NCBI GenBank assembly: GCA_934541105.1
Contig: CAKTDA010000001.1
Coordinates: 434,001-498,000 of the forward strand
From: an uncultured Luteitalea sp.
Lineage (GTDB): Bacteria > Acidobacteriota > Vicinamibacteria > Vicinamibacterales > Vicinamibacteraceae
Length of the DNA stretch: 64,000 nt
Direction: 5' to 3'
In this document: piece by piece, positions 17,772 to 30,145 of the stretch
Numbering within the stretch: the first letter of the stretch is position 1
Layout: each line of letters opens with the position of its first letter
The notes under the pieces: model-generated
Seen by the model: only the letters and a program-made list of their open reading frames with translations
Told to the model about the DNA's origin: nothing
Databases searched by the model: none
Position numbers and translations under genes: made by a program

Positions 17772-20949
<3,178 letters not shown>

Positions 20950-20950
<1 letters not shown>

Positions 20951-22140
20951 CAGTGGCCCCCTGTCCGCACGCGGGTCCCGTCGGCGAGATCGGCAGGCGG
21001 CGCCACGACGACACGCTCGTCGGGGGCAAGGCCGCTGACGACCTCGACGGCGTCGCCGATCGCGCGCCCCAGGCGGACAAGACGCAGGCGCGCGACGTCG
21101 CCGCTTACGACGTGGACGCTCGCGATCTGCCCGCGACGCACGACGGCGCGTTCGGGGATGGCGACCACGGTGACGGCGGGGCCGCCAATCCGTGCCCGCC
21201 CGAACATGCCGGTGCGCAGCCTGTCGTCCTCGGTCAGCGCAATCTTGACCAGCGTCGTGCGTGCATCCGCCGCGACCGCGCGACCAACCTCGCTCACCGT
21301 GCCCTGCACCGACACGGGCTCCGCCGCGTCGATCGTGACGCCGACGACCTGACCGGGCACGACACCTGCCGCGCGAGTGCTGTCGACCCGGACGTCGAGA
21401 CGGAACGCGCCTCCTTCCTCGAGCCGGACGAGCGGTGTGCCGGGCATTGCCATGTTGCCGGCCTCGACGAGCGTTTCCGCAATCGTGCCGGCAAACGGTG
21501 CGGTCACCACGGCGTGGCCGGCCGTCACGGCCGCGGCGTCGCTGCCGGCGCGGGCGCCGGCAAGGGCGGCCTGCGCCTGCTGCACACGCGCGCCGGTCGC
21601 TGCCAGTGCCGCTTCGGCGGCGCGCAGCGACGCGGTGGCCTGGTCGAGCTCCTGCTGCGTCGCCGACCGCCGCTCGTGCAGCGCCGCGATGCGCGCATGC
21701 GACGCGCGCGCAAGGACAAGCGCAGCATCGGCGGCCTGTCGATCGGCATCCCCTGCCGCGAGCGACATCTCCGCTGCCGTTGCCGCCGAACGGGCGCTGC
21801 GCGCGCCGGCAACAAGGTCGCGATCGTCGAGCACGACGAGCACCTGCCCGGCACGCACGCGGTCGCCCGGCGTCACCCGCACCTCGCGGATTGGCGCCAT
21901 CAGGCGGCTCGTCACGACCGCGGTCGTCCGGGCCTGCACGAGCCCGCCGGCCTCGACGCCGACTGGCCGCGCGGTCGCGCGAACCACGTGGACCTGCACG
22001 TCGACAGGCGCCGGCGCCACGACATCCTGCGGCGCCTGGGCCGAACCGCAGGCCGTCGCGACGCCGCCGAGCACCACGACGGACAACAGTCTCCGCACGC
22101 GCCCTGCCAGACCCGGCGTGCCACCCACATCCATCTTCAT
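20950..22140 (-). CDS. RND periplasmic adaptor (membrane fusion) lipoprotein
   Basis: A 396-residue HlyD/AcrA-type adaptor. The N-terminal signal ends GVATAC, a good lipobox, so the protein should be lipid-anchored. The lipoyl halves flank an alanine-rich hairpin coiled coil (about 110-200), followed by beta-barrel and membrane-proximal domains. The start at 22140 is preferred because it gives a normal lipoprotein signal; an in-frame ATG at 22158 is also possible. It overlaps the permease start and lies 20 bp after tolC. Confidence 0.9.
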
Positions 22141-22160
22141 GTCAGCGATCTCGCACATGT

Positions 22161-23489
22161 CTATCGTCCAATCGCGCGCTCGAGCCTGGCCGAGCCGACG
22201 AGCACGTCCACGCGCGCGCGTACCTGCTGTTCCTGTGCCTGCACCAGCGCCTCGGCTGCCGTCAGGAGCGCCACCGCATCGGCAAGCCCCTGCTCGTAGC
22301 GATCGCGGACGATGCGCTGGCGCTCGGTGGCCAGTTGCACGACGTTGGCGGCAACGGCCTCTCGCGCGCGGGCCGAGGAGAGGCGCATGGCAGCGGCGCG
22401 GACATCGAGACGAATCGCCGTCTCGGCCTGATCGCGTTCGACGGCCCGCCGCCGGGCGGCATCCGATGCCTCGGCCAGGCGCGCCCGATCGGCGAAGCCG
22501 CGAAAGACGTTGAGCCGAAGCCCGGCCCCGGCGACCCAACTGCCTGCCCGGCGGTCCCACCCACTGCCGTGGCCTTCCCAGCTCACGTGCGCGAACACTT
22601 CCGGCAGGAACCTCGCGCGTGCCTCGGAGACGTGCGCGGCGGCGAGGTCCACGAGGAGTCGTGCCTGCTGCAGGTCGGTCCGCCGGGCCACGGCGACGGC
22701 TTCGAGCCGTTCGAGTGACGGTTCGGTCTCGGGCGGCATGGCGACCAGGCGCGGCAGCGTGAACCGCGAGTCGAGCGGCTCCCCCATCACCCGATTCAGC
22801 TCGGCCCGAGCCAGATCTGCCGCCAGCGACGCACGGAGACGCGCCTCCTCGACGGACGCGTGATGGACCTCGACCGCCAGGACGTCGGCATCGGTGACGA
22901 GCCCCGCGTCGCGTCGCGCACGGACCCTCGCGAGGTCGGCCCGCGCAGCCTCGACTGCCGACGCAGCCGTCGCGCGTGACGCCTCGGCGTGCAGGGCCGC
23001 GCCGTACGCCTCCGTGGCCGCAAGCGCGAGGGCCTGACCGACACTCACTCGTGTGGACTCGGCGAGCTGCACGCCAACGTGCGCGGCGCGCACGCGGGCC
23101 CGCGTCGCGCCGCCGTCGAAGATCGTCTGTTCCGCCGTGGCCGAGAGACGCACGTCATCGACGGCGTCAGGACGATTGAGCGCCGCAATCGCGAAATCGG
23201 ACTCGCGGAAGCGGCGCTGGCTCAGGAGCGCCCCGAAGACGAAGACCGGCTGGTTGCCCCGCTGCCAGCCTTCCGACACCTCCACGCGGGGCAGGTAGCC
23301 GGATCGCGCCTGCGTGACGCGGTGCACCGCCTCGTCCTGTGCCAGCGCCGCAATCCGCGCTTCGTGATTGCCGGCCATGGCGCGCTCGATCGCCTGCTGC
23401 AGCGTGAGCGGCTCCTGGGCCCGGGCCGCCGCTGCGGACGCAGCCGCGGCCACCGCGACCATGACGAGAACCTGAGGCGCACGTATCAT
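22161..23489 (-). CDS. TolC-family outer-membrane efflux protein
   Basis: A 442-residue outer-membrane channel with a signal peptide (to about 24, ending ARAQ). Two OEP repeats rich in alanine and arginine heptads make the alpha-barrel, for example LTLQQAIERAMAGNHE and the second repeat from LERLEAVAVARRTDLQQ. It heads the operon tolC-adaptor-permease-DUF2892. The start codon (23487-23489) coincides with a plus-strand -10 box of the divergent sigma factor gene. Confidence 0.88.
   Translation of the reverse strand: MIRAPQVLVMVAVAAAASAAAARAQEPLTLQQAIERAMAGNHEARIAALAQDEAVHRVTQARSGYLPRVEVSEGWQRGNQPVFVFGALLSQRRFRESDFAIAALNRPDAVDDVRLSATAEQTIFDGGATRARVRAAHVGVQLAESTRVSVGQALALAATEAYGAALHAEASRATAASAVEAARADLARVRARRDAGLVTDADVLAVEVHHASVEEARLRASLAADLARAELNRVMGEPLDSRFTLPRLVAMPPETEPSLERLEAVAVARRTDLQQARLLVDLAAAHVSEARARFLPEVFAHVSWEGHGSGWDRRAGSWVAGAGLRLNVFRGFADRARLAEASDAARRRAVERDQAETAIRLDVRAAAMRLSSARAREAVAANVVQLATERQRIVRDRYEQGLADAVALLTAAEALVQAQEQQVRARVDVLVGSARLERAIGR
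23484..23489 (+). promoter_or_regulatory. -10 box of the ECF sigma gene, overlapping the tolC start codon
   Basis: TATCAT lies 7 nt before the sigma-factor ATG at 23497, and its last three bases are the complement of the tolC ATG. Transcription of the sigma gene from here would be leaderless. Confidence 0.35.
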
Positions 23490-23496
23490 CGAAGGG

Positions 23497-24090
23497 ATGG
23501 ATACGGCGGAGGGGCAAAAGGTGACACCGGCCGACGACGATGCCCGCCTCGTGCGGGCGGCGGCCGCCGGCGACGCGGCGGCGATGGACCAGCTCCTCAT
23601 CCGCGCCCGGGCGATCGCCCACCGGTTCAGCCTGATGGTGTGCGGGCGCGCGCTGGATACGGAAGACGTGATGCAGGACGCACTCCTCAGCACGTTCCGG
23701 CACGCGGCCGACATCCGCGACCCGGCGTCGTTCCGGGCCTGGCTGTATCGCACGGTGCGCAACGCCTGCCTGCTCACCCGCCGCAAGCGCGTGGACGAGC
23801 CCGCGCACCTGCTGCCACTCGACGCGCCTGGCTCGCCAGATGGCGGCGCGCCGATCGATGCGCCGTCGGCGGGGCGAACGCCCGAGGAGGAAGCTGACGC
23901 GGCAGAGCGCCAGGCCATGTTGAGGCAGGCCCTCCAGCGGTTGCCCGAGCGGCAGCGCGAGATCATCGTGCTTCGCGATCTCGAAGGGCTGTCCACGCGC
24001 GACGTGGCCGCCGTGCTCCAGATCTCCGAGGACAACGTGAAGACGCGCCTGCACCGCGGCCGCCGGGCCCTGCGGGCGGCCCTGCAGTAG
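23497..24090 (+). CDS. ECF-type RNA polymerase sigma factor
   Basis: A 197-residue sigma-70 family regulator. Region 2 is at about 25-95, with DTEDVMQDALLSTFRH and FRAWLYRTVRNACL for -10 recognition. Region 4 is at about 135-195, with LPERQREIIVLRDLEGLSTRDVA and the helix-turn-helix ending VKTRLHRGRRAL. No anti-sigma gene lies next to it, on either side. It is divergent from the TolC operon with only 7 bp between start codons, so it may control that operon. This is inference from position. Confidence 0.9.
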   Translation: MDTAEGQKVTPADDDARLVRAAAAGDAAAMDQLLIRARAIAHRFSLMVCGRALDTEDVMQDALLSTFRHAADIRDPASFRAWLYRTVRNACLLTRRKRVDEPAHLLPLDAPGSPDGGAPIDAPSAGRTPEEEADAAERQAMLRQALQRLPERQREIIVLRDLEGLSTRDVAAVLQISEDNVKTRLHRGRRALRAALQ

Positions 24091-24220
24091 CGCCCGGCGC
24101 CGCCGCGTGCGGCCAACGCCTGCCCGACCGCGCCGTCTCGCGGTACAATAGGTGGTTCTGCCGACGCCGAAGGTGCGGATGTGTGGGGCATCCACCGGCC
24201 GTCGCGCTCCAGCCATACCC

Positions 24221-25819
24221 ATGATTGCAGTCCACGGCGTCTCCATGCGGTACGGGTCGAAGGTGCTCTTCGACGACGTCACCACGACCTTTTCTGTGGG
24301 CCGGCGGTACGGTCTCACCGGGCCGAACGGTGCCGGCAAGTCCACGTTCATGAAGCTGCTCACCGGCGACGAAGCGCCGCAGAAGGGCAGCGTCACGAGG
24401 CCGGAGAAGCTCGGCATCCTGCGCCAGGACCAGTTCGCGTTCGACGAGTTCCGCGTGGTGGACACGGTGATCATGGGCAACACGCGCCTCTGGTCCGCCC
24501 TCGAGGAACGTGATCGGCTGTACGAGAAGACCGACATGACCGACGAGGACGGCATGCGCCTCGGCGAACTCGAGGGCATCGTCGGCGAGGAGGACGGCTA
24601 CAGCGCCGAGAGCGATGCCGCGATCCTGCTTGCCGGCCTCGACATCCCCGACGCACTGCACGACCGGAAGATGAAGGAACTGCAGGGCGGCCAGAAGGTC
24701 CGCGTGCTGCTGGCGCAGGCGCTGTTCGGCAGCCCGCAGGCCCTGCTGCTGGACGAGCCCACCAACCACCTGGATCTCGACTCGATCCACTGGCTGAAGG
24801 ACTTCCTCGTCCGCTACGAGGGCACGCTGATCGTGATCTCGCACGACCGCCACTTCCTCAACGCGGTCTGCACGCACACGGCCGACATCGACTACGAGAC
24901 GATCATCACGTACACCGGCGGCTACGACGACATGGTCGTCGCCAAGACGCAGATCCGATCGCGCATCGAGGCCGACAACGCGCAGCGCGAGAAGAAGATC
25001 GCCCAGCTGAACGAGTTCATCGCCCGCTTCTCGGCCGGCACGCGCTCGAGCCAGGTGACCTCGCGCAAGAAGGAAGTCGAGCGGCTCCAGACCAACGACC
25101 TGGCGCGTTCGAACATCCAGCGCCCGTTCATCAAGTTCGCGATCGAGCGGCCCTCGGGCAAGCTGGCGCTCGAGGCCAAGGGCGTGTCGAAGTCCTACGA
25201 GTCGCTCGACGTCGTGCGCGACTTCTCGGCGGTCGTCAACCGCGGCGAGAAGATCGTGGTCGTCGGCCGCAACGGCGTCGGCAAGACATCGCTGCTGAAG
25301 GCACTTCTCGCGGATGCACCCGGCGTGGATCCCGATCCCGTCGCCATCGACGACGGCCAGGTGCGCTGGGGCCACGAGGTGTCGGTCGGGTACTTCTCGC
25401 AGGACCACACGGGCGCCATCCCGCACGGGACGACGGCCGTCGAGTGGCTGCACTCGTTCGCGCCCGACGCGCATCGGCAGGACATCCACGGCCTGCTCGG
25501 GCAGATGCTGTTCAGCGGCGAGGAAGGCCACAAGCCGACGGCGGCGCTCTCGGGCGGCGAGACCGCGCGCCTGCTCTTCTGCCGGCTGATGCTGCAGAAG
25601 CCCAACGTGCTGGTGCTCGACGAGCCGACCAACCACCTCGATCTCGAGTCGATCAACGCGCTGAACGTCGCGCTCCAGAAGTACGAGGGCACCGTGTTCC
25701 TCGTCACGCACGACGAGGACCTCATCGAGGAGGTCGGCACGCGCGTGTGGCACTGCACGCGTGAGGGTGTGGAGGACTGGAAGGGCACCTACGCCGAGTA
25801 CGCGACGACCCTCGCGTGA
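24221..25819 (+). CDS. ABC-F family ATPase (YbiT-like)
   Basis: A 532-residue soluble protein with two ABC ATPase domains and no membrane helices. The first Walker A is GPNGAGKST (34-42), the first Walker B/LLLDEPTNHLDL follows, and the P-tTM linker sits between. The second cassette has VVGRNGVGKTS and VLVLDEPTNHLDLES. ABC-F proteins bind the ribosomal E site and relieve stalling; the closest named type is YbiT. The start follows an AG-rich region, and a -10-like TACAAT (24144-24149) would give a leader of about 65 nt. Confidence 0.9.
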   Translation: MIAVHGVSMRYGSKVLFDDVTTTFSVGRRYGLTGPNGAGKSTFMKLLTGDEAPQKGSVTRPEKLGILRQDQFAFDEFRVVDTVIMGNTRLWSALEERDRLYEKTDMTDEDGMRLGELEGIVGEEDGYSAESDAAILLAGLDIPDALHDRKMKELQGGQKVRVLLAQALFGSPQALLLDEPTNHLDLDSIHWLKDFLVRYEGTLIVISHDRHFLNAVCTHTADIDYETIITYTGGYDDMVVAKTQIRSRIEADNAQREKKIAQLNEFIARFSAGTRSSQVTSRKKEVERLQTNDLARSNIQRPFIKFAIERPSGKLALEAKGVSKSYESLDVVRDFSAVVNRGEKIVVVGRNGVGKTSLLKALLADAPGVDPDPVAIDDGQVRWGHEVSVGYFSQDHTGAIPHGTTAVEWLHSFAPDAHRQDIHGLLGQMLFSGEEGHKPTAALSGGETARLLFCRLMLQKPNVLVLDEPTNHLDLESINALNVALQKYEGTVFLVTHDEDLIEEVGTRVWHCTREGVEDWKGTYAEYATTLA

Positions 25820-25883
25820 CACGGCGACGGCCGGGAGCCGTCTCCCCGGGGGGCTCTGCCCCCTGATAGGATGTCGGCGCCCG

Positions 25884-28331
25884 ATGGTTCGAGGTGCCTT
25901 CCTCACCGTCCTGCTCGCGGTGGTGTTCTTCGCCAGCGCGCACTCGAGCACGTTCTGGAGCAACGCGGGACGGTCGTCGGCCCTCCTGTATCCGGGCGCC
26001 GGCATCGCGCTCGGCGTGCTCCTGCTCGTCGGGCCCCGCTATTGGCTGACGGTGGCCCTCGGCCGCTTCCTCGCCTTCCTCGCCATTCCGGGACAGCCCC
26101 TGGGCGTCATGCTCGTGGTCTCGGCAGGCAACGCCCTTGCCGCGGGCAGCGGTGCCTGGATCGCGCATCGATGGGGCCCGGTGACGCCGGCACTCACGTC
26201 GGTCCGCAGCGTGCTCGTGGTGGCAATCGCGGCCGTCTCGGCCGCCGTCGTCGGCGCGACGATCGGCGCGACCGCGTTGCAGTGGACGGGCACGGCCACA
26301 CCACCGGCGGTCATCTGGACGAACTGGTTCATGGGGAGTGTCGGCGGCGCGCTTGTCTTCGCGCCGCTCGTCCTGGCGTGGGGGAGCGGCGATCCGCTGC
26401 CCCGCCGCGTGAGCTACTGGATTCACATCGGCGCCTGCGTGGCCGTCACGGCGGCGGTCTCGATCGCGGTCTTCTTCGGATCGACCGCGACATTCGGCCG
26501 GACGTGGCTCATCTTCCCGCCGCTGATCTGGGGCGCGCTCGCCTTCGGCATCCGTGGCGCCACGCTGGCCCTGCTGCCCGCGACGCTGCTCGGCGTTGCC
26601 GGCACCACCATGGGTGCCGGCGCGCTGGGCCTCACGATCGACCCCGACATCCGCGGCACGCTCCTGCAGCAGTTCGTCGCCGTCGCCTCGTTCACTGCGC
26701 TCGTGCTCGCCGTCGTCGCCGACGAACGGCGTGGCAAGGACGCCCTGAAGGATCGCGAGCGGCGGCTGCAACTCGCCCTCGCCGCGGCACGCTCCTTCGG
26801 CTTCGACTTCGATGCGCGCGCAGGCGTCGTCACGCGGACGGCCGAGTGCGCAGAGATCCTCGGCACACCTGCCCTGCTCGTCGAACGAGGGCCGGCGCAC
26901 CAGTTCATCGCCCACGTGTGCGACGAGGATCGGGCGACGTTCGAGGCGGCGCTGCACACGCTCTCGCCGCAAGCCCCGAGCGCCCGGCTCACGTACCGCT
27001 TCGTCCGGCAAGACGGGCGCATCGTCTACCTCGAGGACAGCGCCGTCGCCGAGTTCGCACCCGATGGAAGCCTGCTGCGGATCGTGGGCGTCTCGGTGGA
27101 CGTCACGGAACGTCGCCTCGCCGAGATCGAGCGCGAGACCCTGTTCCAGCGTGAGCGCGCTGCGCGTGCCGAGGCCGAGCGGGCGGCGGAACTGCGCGAG
27201 CAGTTCCTCGGCACCGTGTCGCACGAACTGCGCACGCCCTTGAACGCGATCCTCGGCTGGGCCCAGATCCTGCAGGCAGGCGCTCCCTCAGGCGACGCGC
27301 TGCAGGCCGGGTTGACGACGATCGCGCGGAATGCCCGCGTCCAGGCGCAGCTCATCGAAGACCTGCTCGACCTGAGTCGCATCGGGACGGGCGCGACCCG
27401 GCTCGACGCCGTGCCGCTCGACCTCGCGCGTGTCGTGCACGACGCCGTGCTCGCCCTCGCACCGGCCGCTGCCGCGAAGGGACTTCACGTCGAGCACCAG
27501 GGTTGCACCGCCGGCCTCGTCGTGTCGGGCGACGCCGGCCGCCTGCAGCAGGTCTTCTCCAACCTCCTCACGAACGCCGTCAAGTTCACGCCCGAGGGCG
27601 GGCGCGTCGTGGTGGCCGTGGAACGAATCGGCACGGTGGGATGCGTGCGCATCACCGATACCGGCCTCGGGATCGCGCCGGAGTTCCTGCCTCACGCGTT
27701 CGACCGCTTCAGCCAGGCCGATGGCTCGACCACCCGCCGCCACAGCGGGCTCGGCATCGGCCTTGCGCTCGTAAGGGAACTCGTCGAACTGCACGGCGGG
27801 ACCGTGAAGGCCGAGAGCGATGGCGAGGGCCACGGCTCGACGTTCACCGTCCACCTGCCGCTCGAACCGCACGCCGAGGCACCCGGGCTGCTGCCGGACT
27901 ACTCGGACGGTTGGCCTGCCGCCTCGGGCGACGCAGAACCGTCCGGATCGGTCACGATCCTCGTCGTCGACGACGATGCCGATGCGCGGACGGTCGCGGC
28001 CGGGTTGCTCGAGGCCACCGGCACGCGCGTGGTCACCGCGTCGTCGGCCGCCGAGGGACTCGAGGCGCTGCGGCGCGAGCGACCGCAGGTCATCGTTGCC
28101 GACATCGGCATGCCCGGCATCGACGGCTATGCGTTCATCGAGGCCGTCCGCCAGTGCGGTGATCCCGGACTCGCGCAGATCCCGGCGGCAGCCGTCACCG
28201 CGCTTGCGCGCGACGAGGATCGCCGGCGGGCGATCGCGGCGGGATTCCAGGTCCACCTCACCAAGCCGGTCACGCGCGAGACACTGCTCGCGGCGATCAG
28301 CCGCCTGCGCCCAGTTCGAAGTCGAGGGTGA
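25884..28331 (+). CDS. MASE1 hybrid sensor histidine kinase
   Basis: An 815-residue membrane kinase. The MASE1 domain (about 1-285) has some eight helices, followed by a PAS/PAC domain (about 295-420, with RQDGRIVYLEDSAVAEF). HisKA has H447 (SHELRTPLNAILG), then HATPase_c, and a C-terminal receiver domain with D740 (VIVADIGMPG). It has no DNA-binding output and no partner gene nearby. A -10-like TAGGAT (25867-25872) lies 11 nt before the ATG. Its 3' end overlaps the convergent gene at 28297 by 35 bp. Confidence 0.92.
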   Translation: MVRGAFLTVLLAVVFFASAHSSTFWSNAGRSSALLYPGAGIALGVLLLVGPRYWLTVALGRFLAFLAIPGQPLGVMLVVSAGNALAAGSGAWIAHRWGPVTPALTSVRSVLVVAIAAVSAAVVGATIGATALQWTGTATPPAVIWTNWFMGSVGGALVFAPLVLAWGSGDPLPRRVSYWIHIGACVAVTAAVSIAVFFGSTATFGRTWLIFPPLIWGALAFGIRGATLALLPATLLGVAGTTMGAGALGLTIDPDIRGTLLQQFVAVASFTALVLAVVADERRGKDALKDRERRLQLALAAARSFGFDFDARAGVVTRTAECAEILGTPALLVERGPAHQFIAHVCDEDRATFEAALHTLSPQAPSARLTYRFVRQDGRIVYLEDSAVAEFAPDGSLLRIVGVSVDVTERRLAEIERETLFQRERAARAEAERAAELREQFLGTVSHELRTPLNAILGWAQILQAGAPSGDALQAGLTTIARNARVQAQLIEDLLDLSRIGTGATRLDAVPLDLARVVHDAVLALAPAAAAKGLHVEHQGCTAGLVVSGDAGRLQQVFSNLLTNAVKFTPEGGRVVVAVERIGTVGCVRITDTGLGIAPEFLPHAFDRFSQADGSTTRRHSGLGIGLALVRELVELHGGTVKAESDGEGHGSTFTVHLPLEPHAEAPGLLPDYSDGWPAASGDAEPSGSVTILVVDDDADARTVAAGLLEATGTRVVTASSAAEGLEALRRERPQVIVADIGMPGIDGYAFIEAVRQCGDPGLAQIPAAAVTALARDEDRRRAIAAGFQVHLTKPVTRETLLAAISRLRPVRSRG

Positions 28332-28581
28332 TCACGCCCGGCGACGCGTCCACGCGGACGTGGCGCACGAGGCGGGCGATGGCGGCGACGTCGAGCGACG
28401 GCGCACGGCCGTCGCGCGCGCCACTGGTGCCCTCGCCCGCTTCAGCGAGCGCCCGGGCGATGAGATCGTTCAGCAGCGAGACCTCGACGGGCACCGACCC
28501 GGTGACCCGTGCGCCGGCGAATGCCGGCAGGCCCGTCTCGACCTGCTGGCGCAACCACTCCTGCAATCGTTCCACCGCCAT
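28297..28581 (-). CDS. small protein of unknown function
   Basis: A 94-residue protein without signal peptide or membrane helix. It has an amphipathic N-terminus (MAVERLQEWLRQQVETGL), then VTGSVPVEVSLLNDLIARAL and a C-terminal strand pair around VRHVRVDASPGVITLDFEL. Parts of this pattern recur in the gene just upstream (28596-29069), so the two may be distant paralogues. It overlaps the 3' end of the MASE1 kinase gene on the other strand. Family not recognised. Confidence 0.55.
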   Translation of the reverse strand: MAVERLQEWLRQQVETGLPAFAGARVTGSVPVEVSLLNDLIARALAEAGEGTSGARDGRAPSLDVAAIARLVRHVRVDASPGVITLDFELGAGG

Positions 28582-28595
28582 GTGCCAATCCTTGC

Positions 28596-29069
28596 TTACG
28601 CGATGTCCACCGACACGCGGACGTCGAGGCGTCCCGGCGTCGAGTCGAAGGTGATGCCCGAGACGTGGCGCCACGCGGGCGCGAGGTCGCGCAACGCCGG
28701 GACGGCGGCCAGGTGGATCTCGATGTCGCGGCCGGCAACCCTGACAAACGGCGGCAGCGCCACCGCGCGCAGCCCCCACGCCACGAGCTGCGACGCCAGC
28801 GACAGGACGACAACAGGCGCCGGCCCCGCAACGGCGGCCTGGTGCAGCCGCGCGCCGGCACGGAAGACCCCGTAACTCACCTGCACGTGGCGATCGTCGC
28901 CGATCTCGACGGCGAGATCGCCGGGCACTCCCGGGATCAGCCGGAGGATGGTGTCGACGGCCGGCTGGCGGATCGGCACGTGGACGTCGACACGGCCTCC
29001 ATGCAGGCGAGGCAGTCCGGCCGCCATCTCCAGCCGGATCGTCTCCGCCAGTTCGCGCGCACCCGTCAT
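28596..29069 (-). CDS. protein of unknown function
   Basis: A 157-residue protein with amphipathic helix and beta strands: GGRVDVHVPIRQPAVDTIL, a hydrophobic middle (VVVLSLASQLVAWG), and a C-terminal strand pair ITFDSTPGRLDVRVSVD. No signal peptide is evident. It lies 14 bp before its probable paralogue (28297-28581) and 15 bp after the EVE-domain gene, so all three are likely co-transcribed. A lipid- or membrane-surface-binding role is possible, but I cannot support it from motifs. Confidence 0.6.
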   Translation of the reverse strand: MTGARELAETIRLEMAAGLPRLHGGRVDVHVPIRQPAVDTILRLIPGVPGDLAVEIGDDRHVQVSYGVFRAGARLHQAAVAGPAPVVVLSLASQLVAWGLRAVALPPFVRVAGRDIEIHLAAVPALRDLAPAWRHVSGITFDSTPGRLDVRVSVDIA

Positions 29070-29084
29070 GTCGTCCCCTCGCGA

Positions 29085-29558
<474 letters not shown>

Positions 29559-29626
29559 AGCCGGCACGCCTCCCTCCGCCCCGCAGGGCACGTTGCGCAC
29601 GGTATCACCGTGCGCAGCTCACAGTC

Positions 29627-30145
29627 TCATCGGTAGTGCTTCGCATACCGGCCACGACGGAACAGCCATCCGCCGAGTGGACCGAGCCAGCCGAGCACGT
29701 AGTACATGTGCCGCAGGTCGATCATCTCGATCAGGTTGCCGTCGAAGTCGCGCACGAAGAAGAACCAGTGCCCGCGCGGCGACTGCTCCGGCTGGCTGAC
29801 GATCTCGACGCCCTTCTCCTTCAGGTGGTCGTGCCAGCGATGCACGTTGCGCACGTTGAAGGAGAAATGCGTCTGCCCGATGCGATTCCACGGGATCCGC
29901 TCGGGAGGCAGCGTCGGCTCGAATCCGAAGATCTCGAGCGTCGCGCCGCCGGGAACCCGGATCCAGCCGATCGAGCAGCGCGGCGCCTCGTGGTCGAGGC
30001 CAACGCCGAAGAAGCTGCGCACGCGCTCGGGGGGCGCCTGCGACACGCCGACGAGCGGGCACCCGAACACGTCCCAGTAGAACTGCACGAAGCGGTCGAA
30101 GTCGGACACGGTGATGCCGACATGGCTGAACGACTGCACTTTCAT
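29627..30145 (-). CDS. VOC-family (glyoxalase/bleomycin-resistance fold) protein
   Basis: A 172-residue protein with paired beta-alpha-beta-beta-beta modules. VQSFSHVGITVSDFDRFVQFY opens the first metal-binding half and FFFVRDFDGNLIEMIDLR closes the second; H8 and E in LIEMID are the usual metal ligands. The function could be an isomerase, dioxygenase or lyase. Its ATG overlaps the GMC oxidoreductase stop by 4 nt, so it is the second gene of that transcript and probably acts on the same compound. The C-terminus has an unusual basic tail (FRRGRYAKHYR). Confidence 0.85.
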   Translation of the reverse strand: MKVQSFSHVGITVSDFDRFVQFYWDVFGCPLVGVSQAPPERVRSFFGVGLDHEAPRCSIGWIRVPGGATLEIFGFEPTLPPERIPWNRIGQTHFSFNVRNVHRWHDHLKEKGVEIVSQPEQSPRGHWFFFVRDFDGNLIEMIDLRHMYYVLGWLGPLGGWLFRRGRYAKHYR

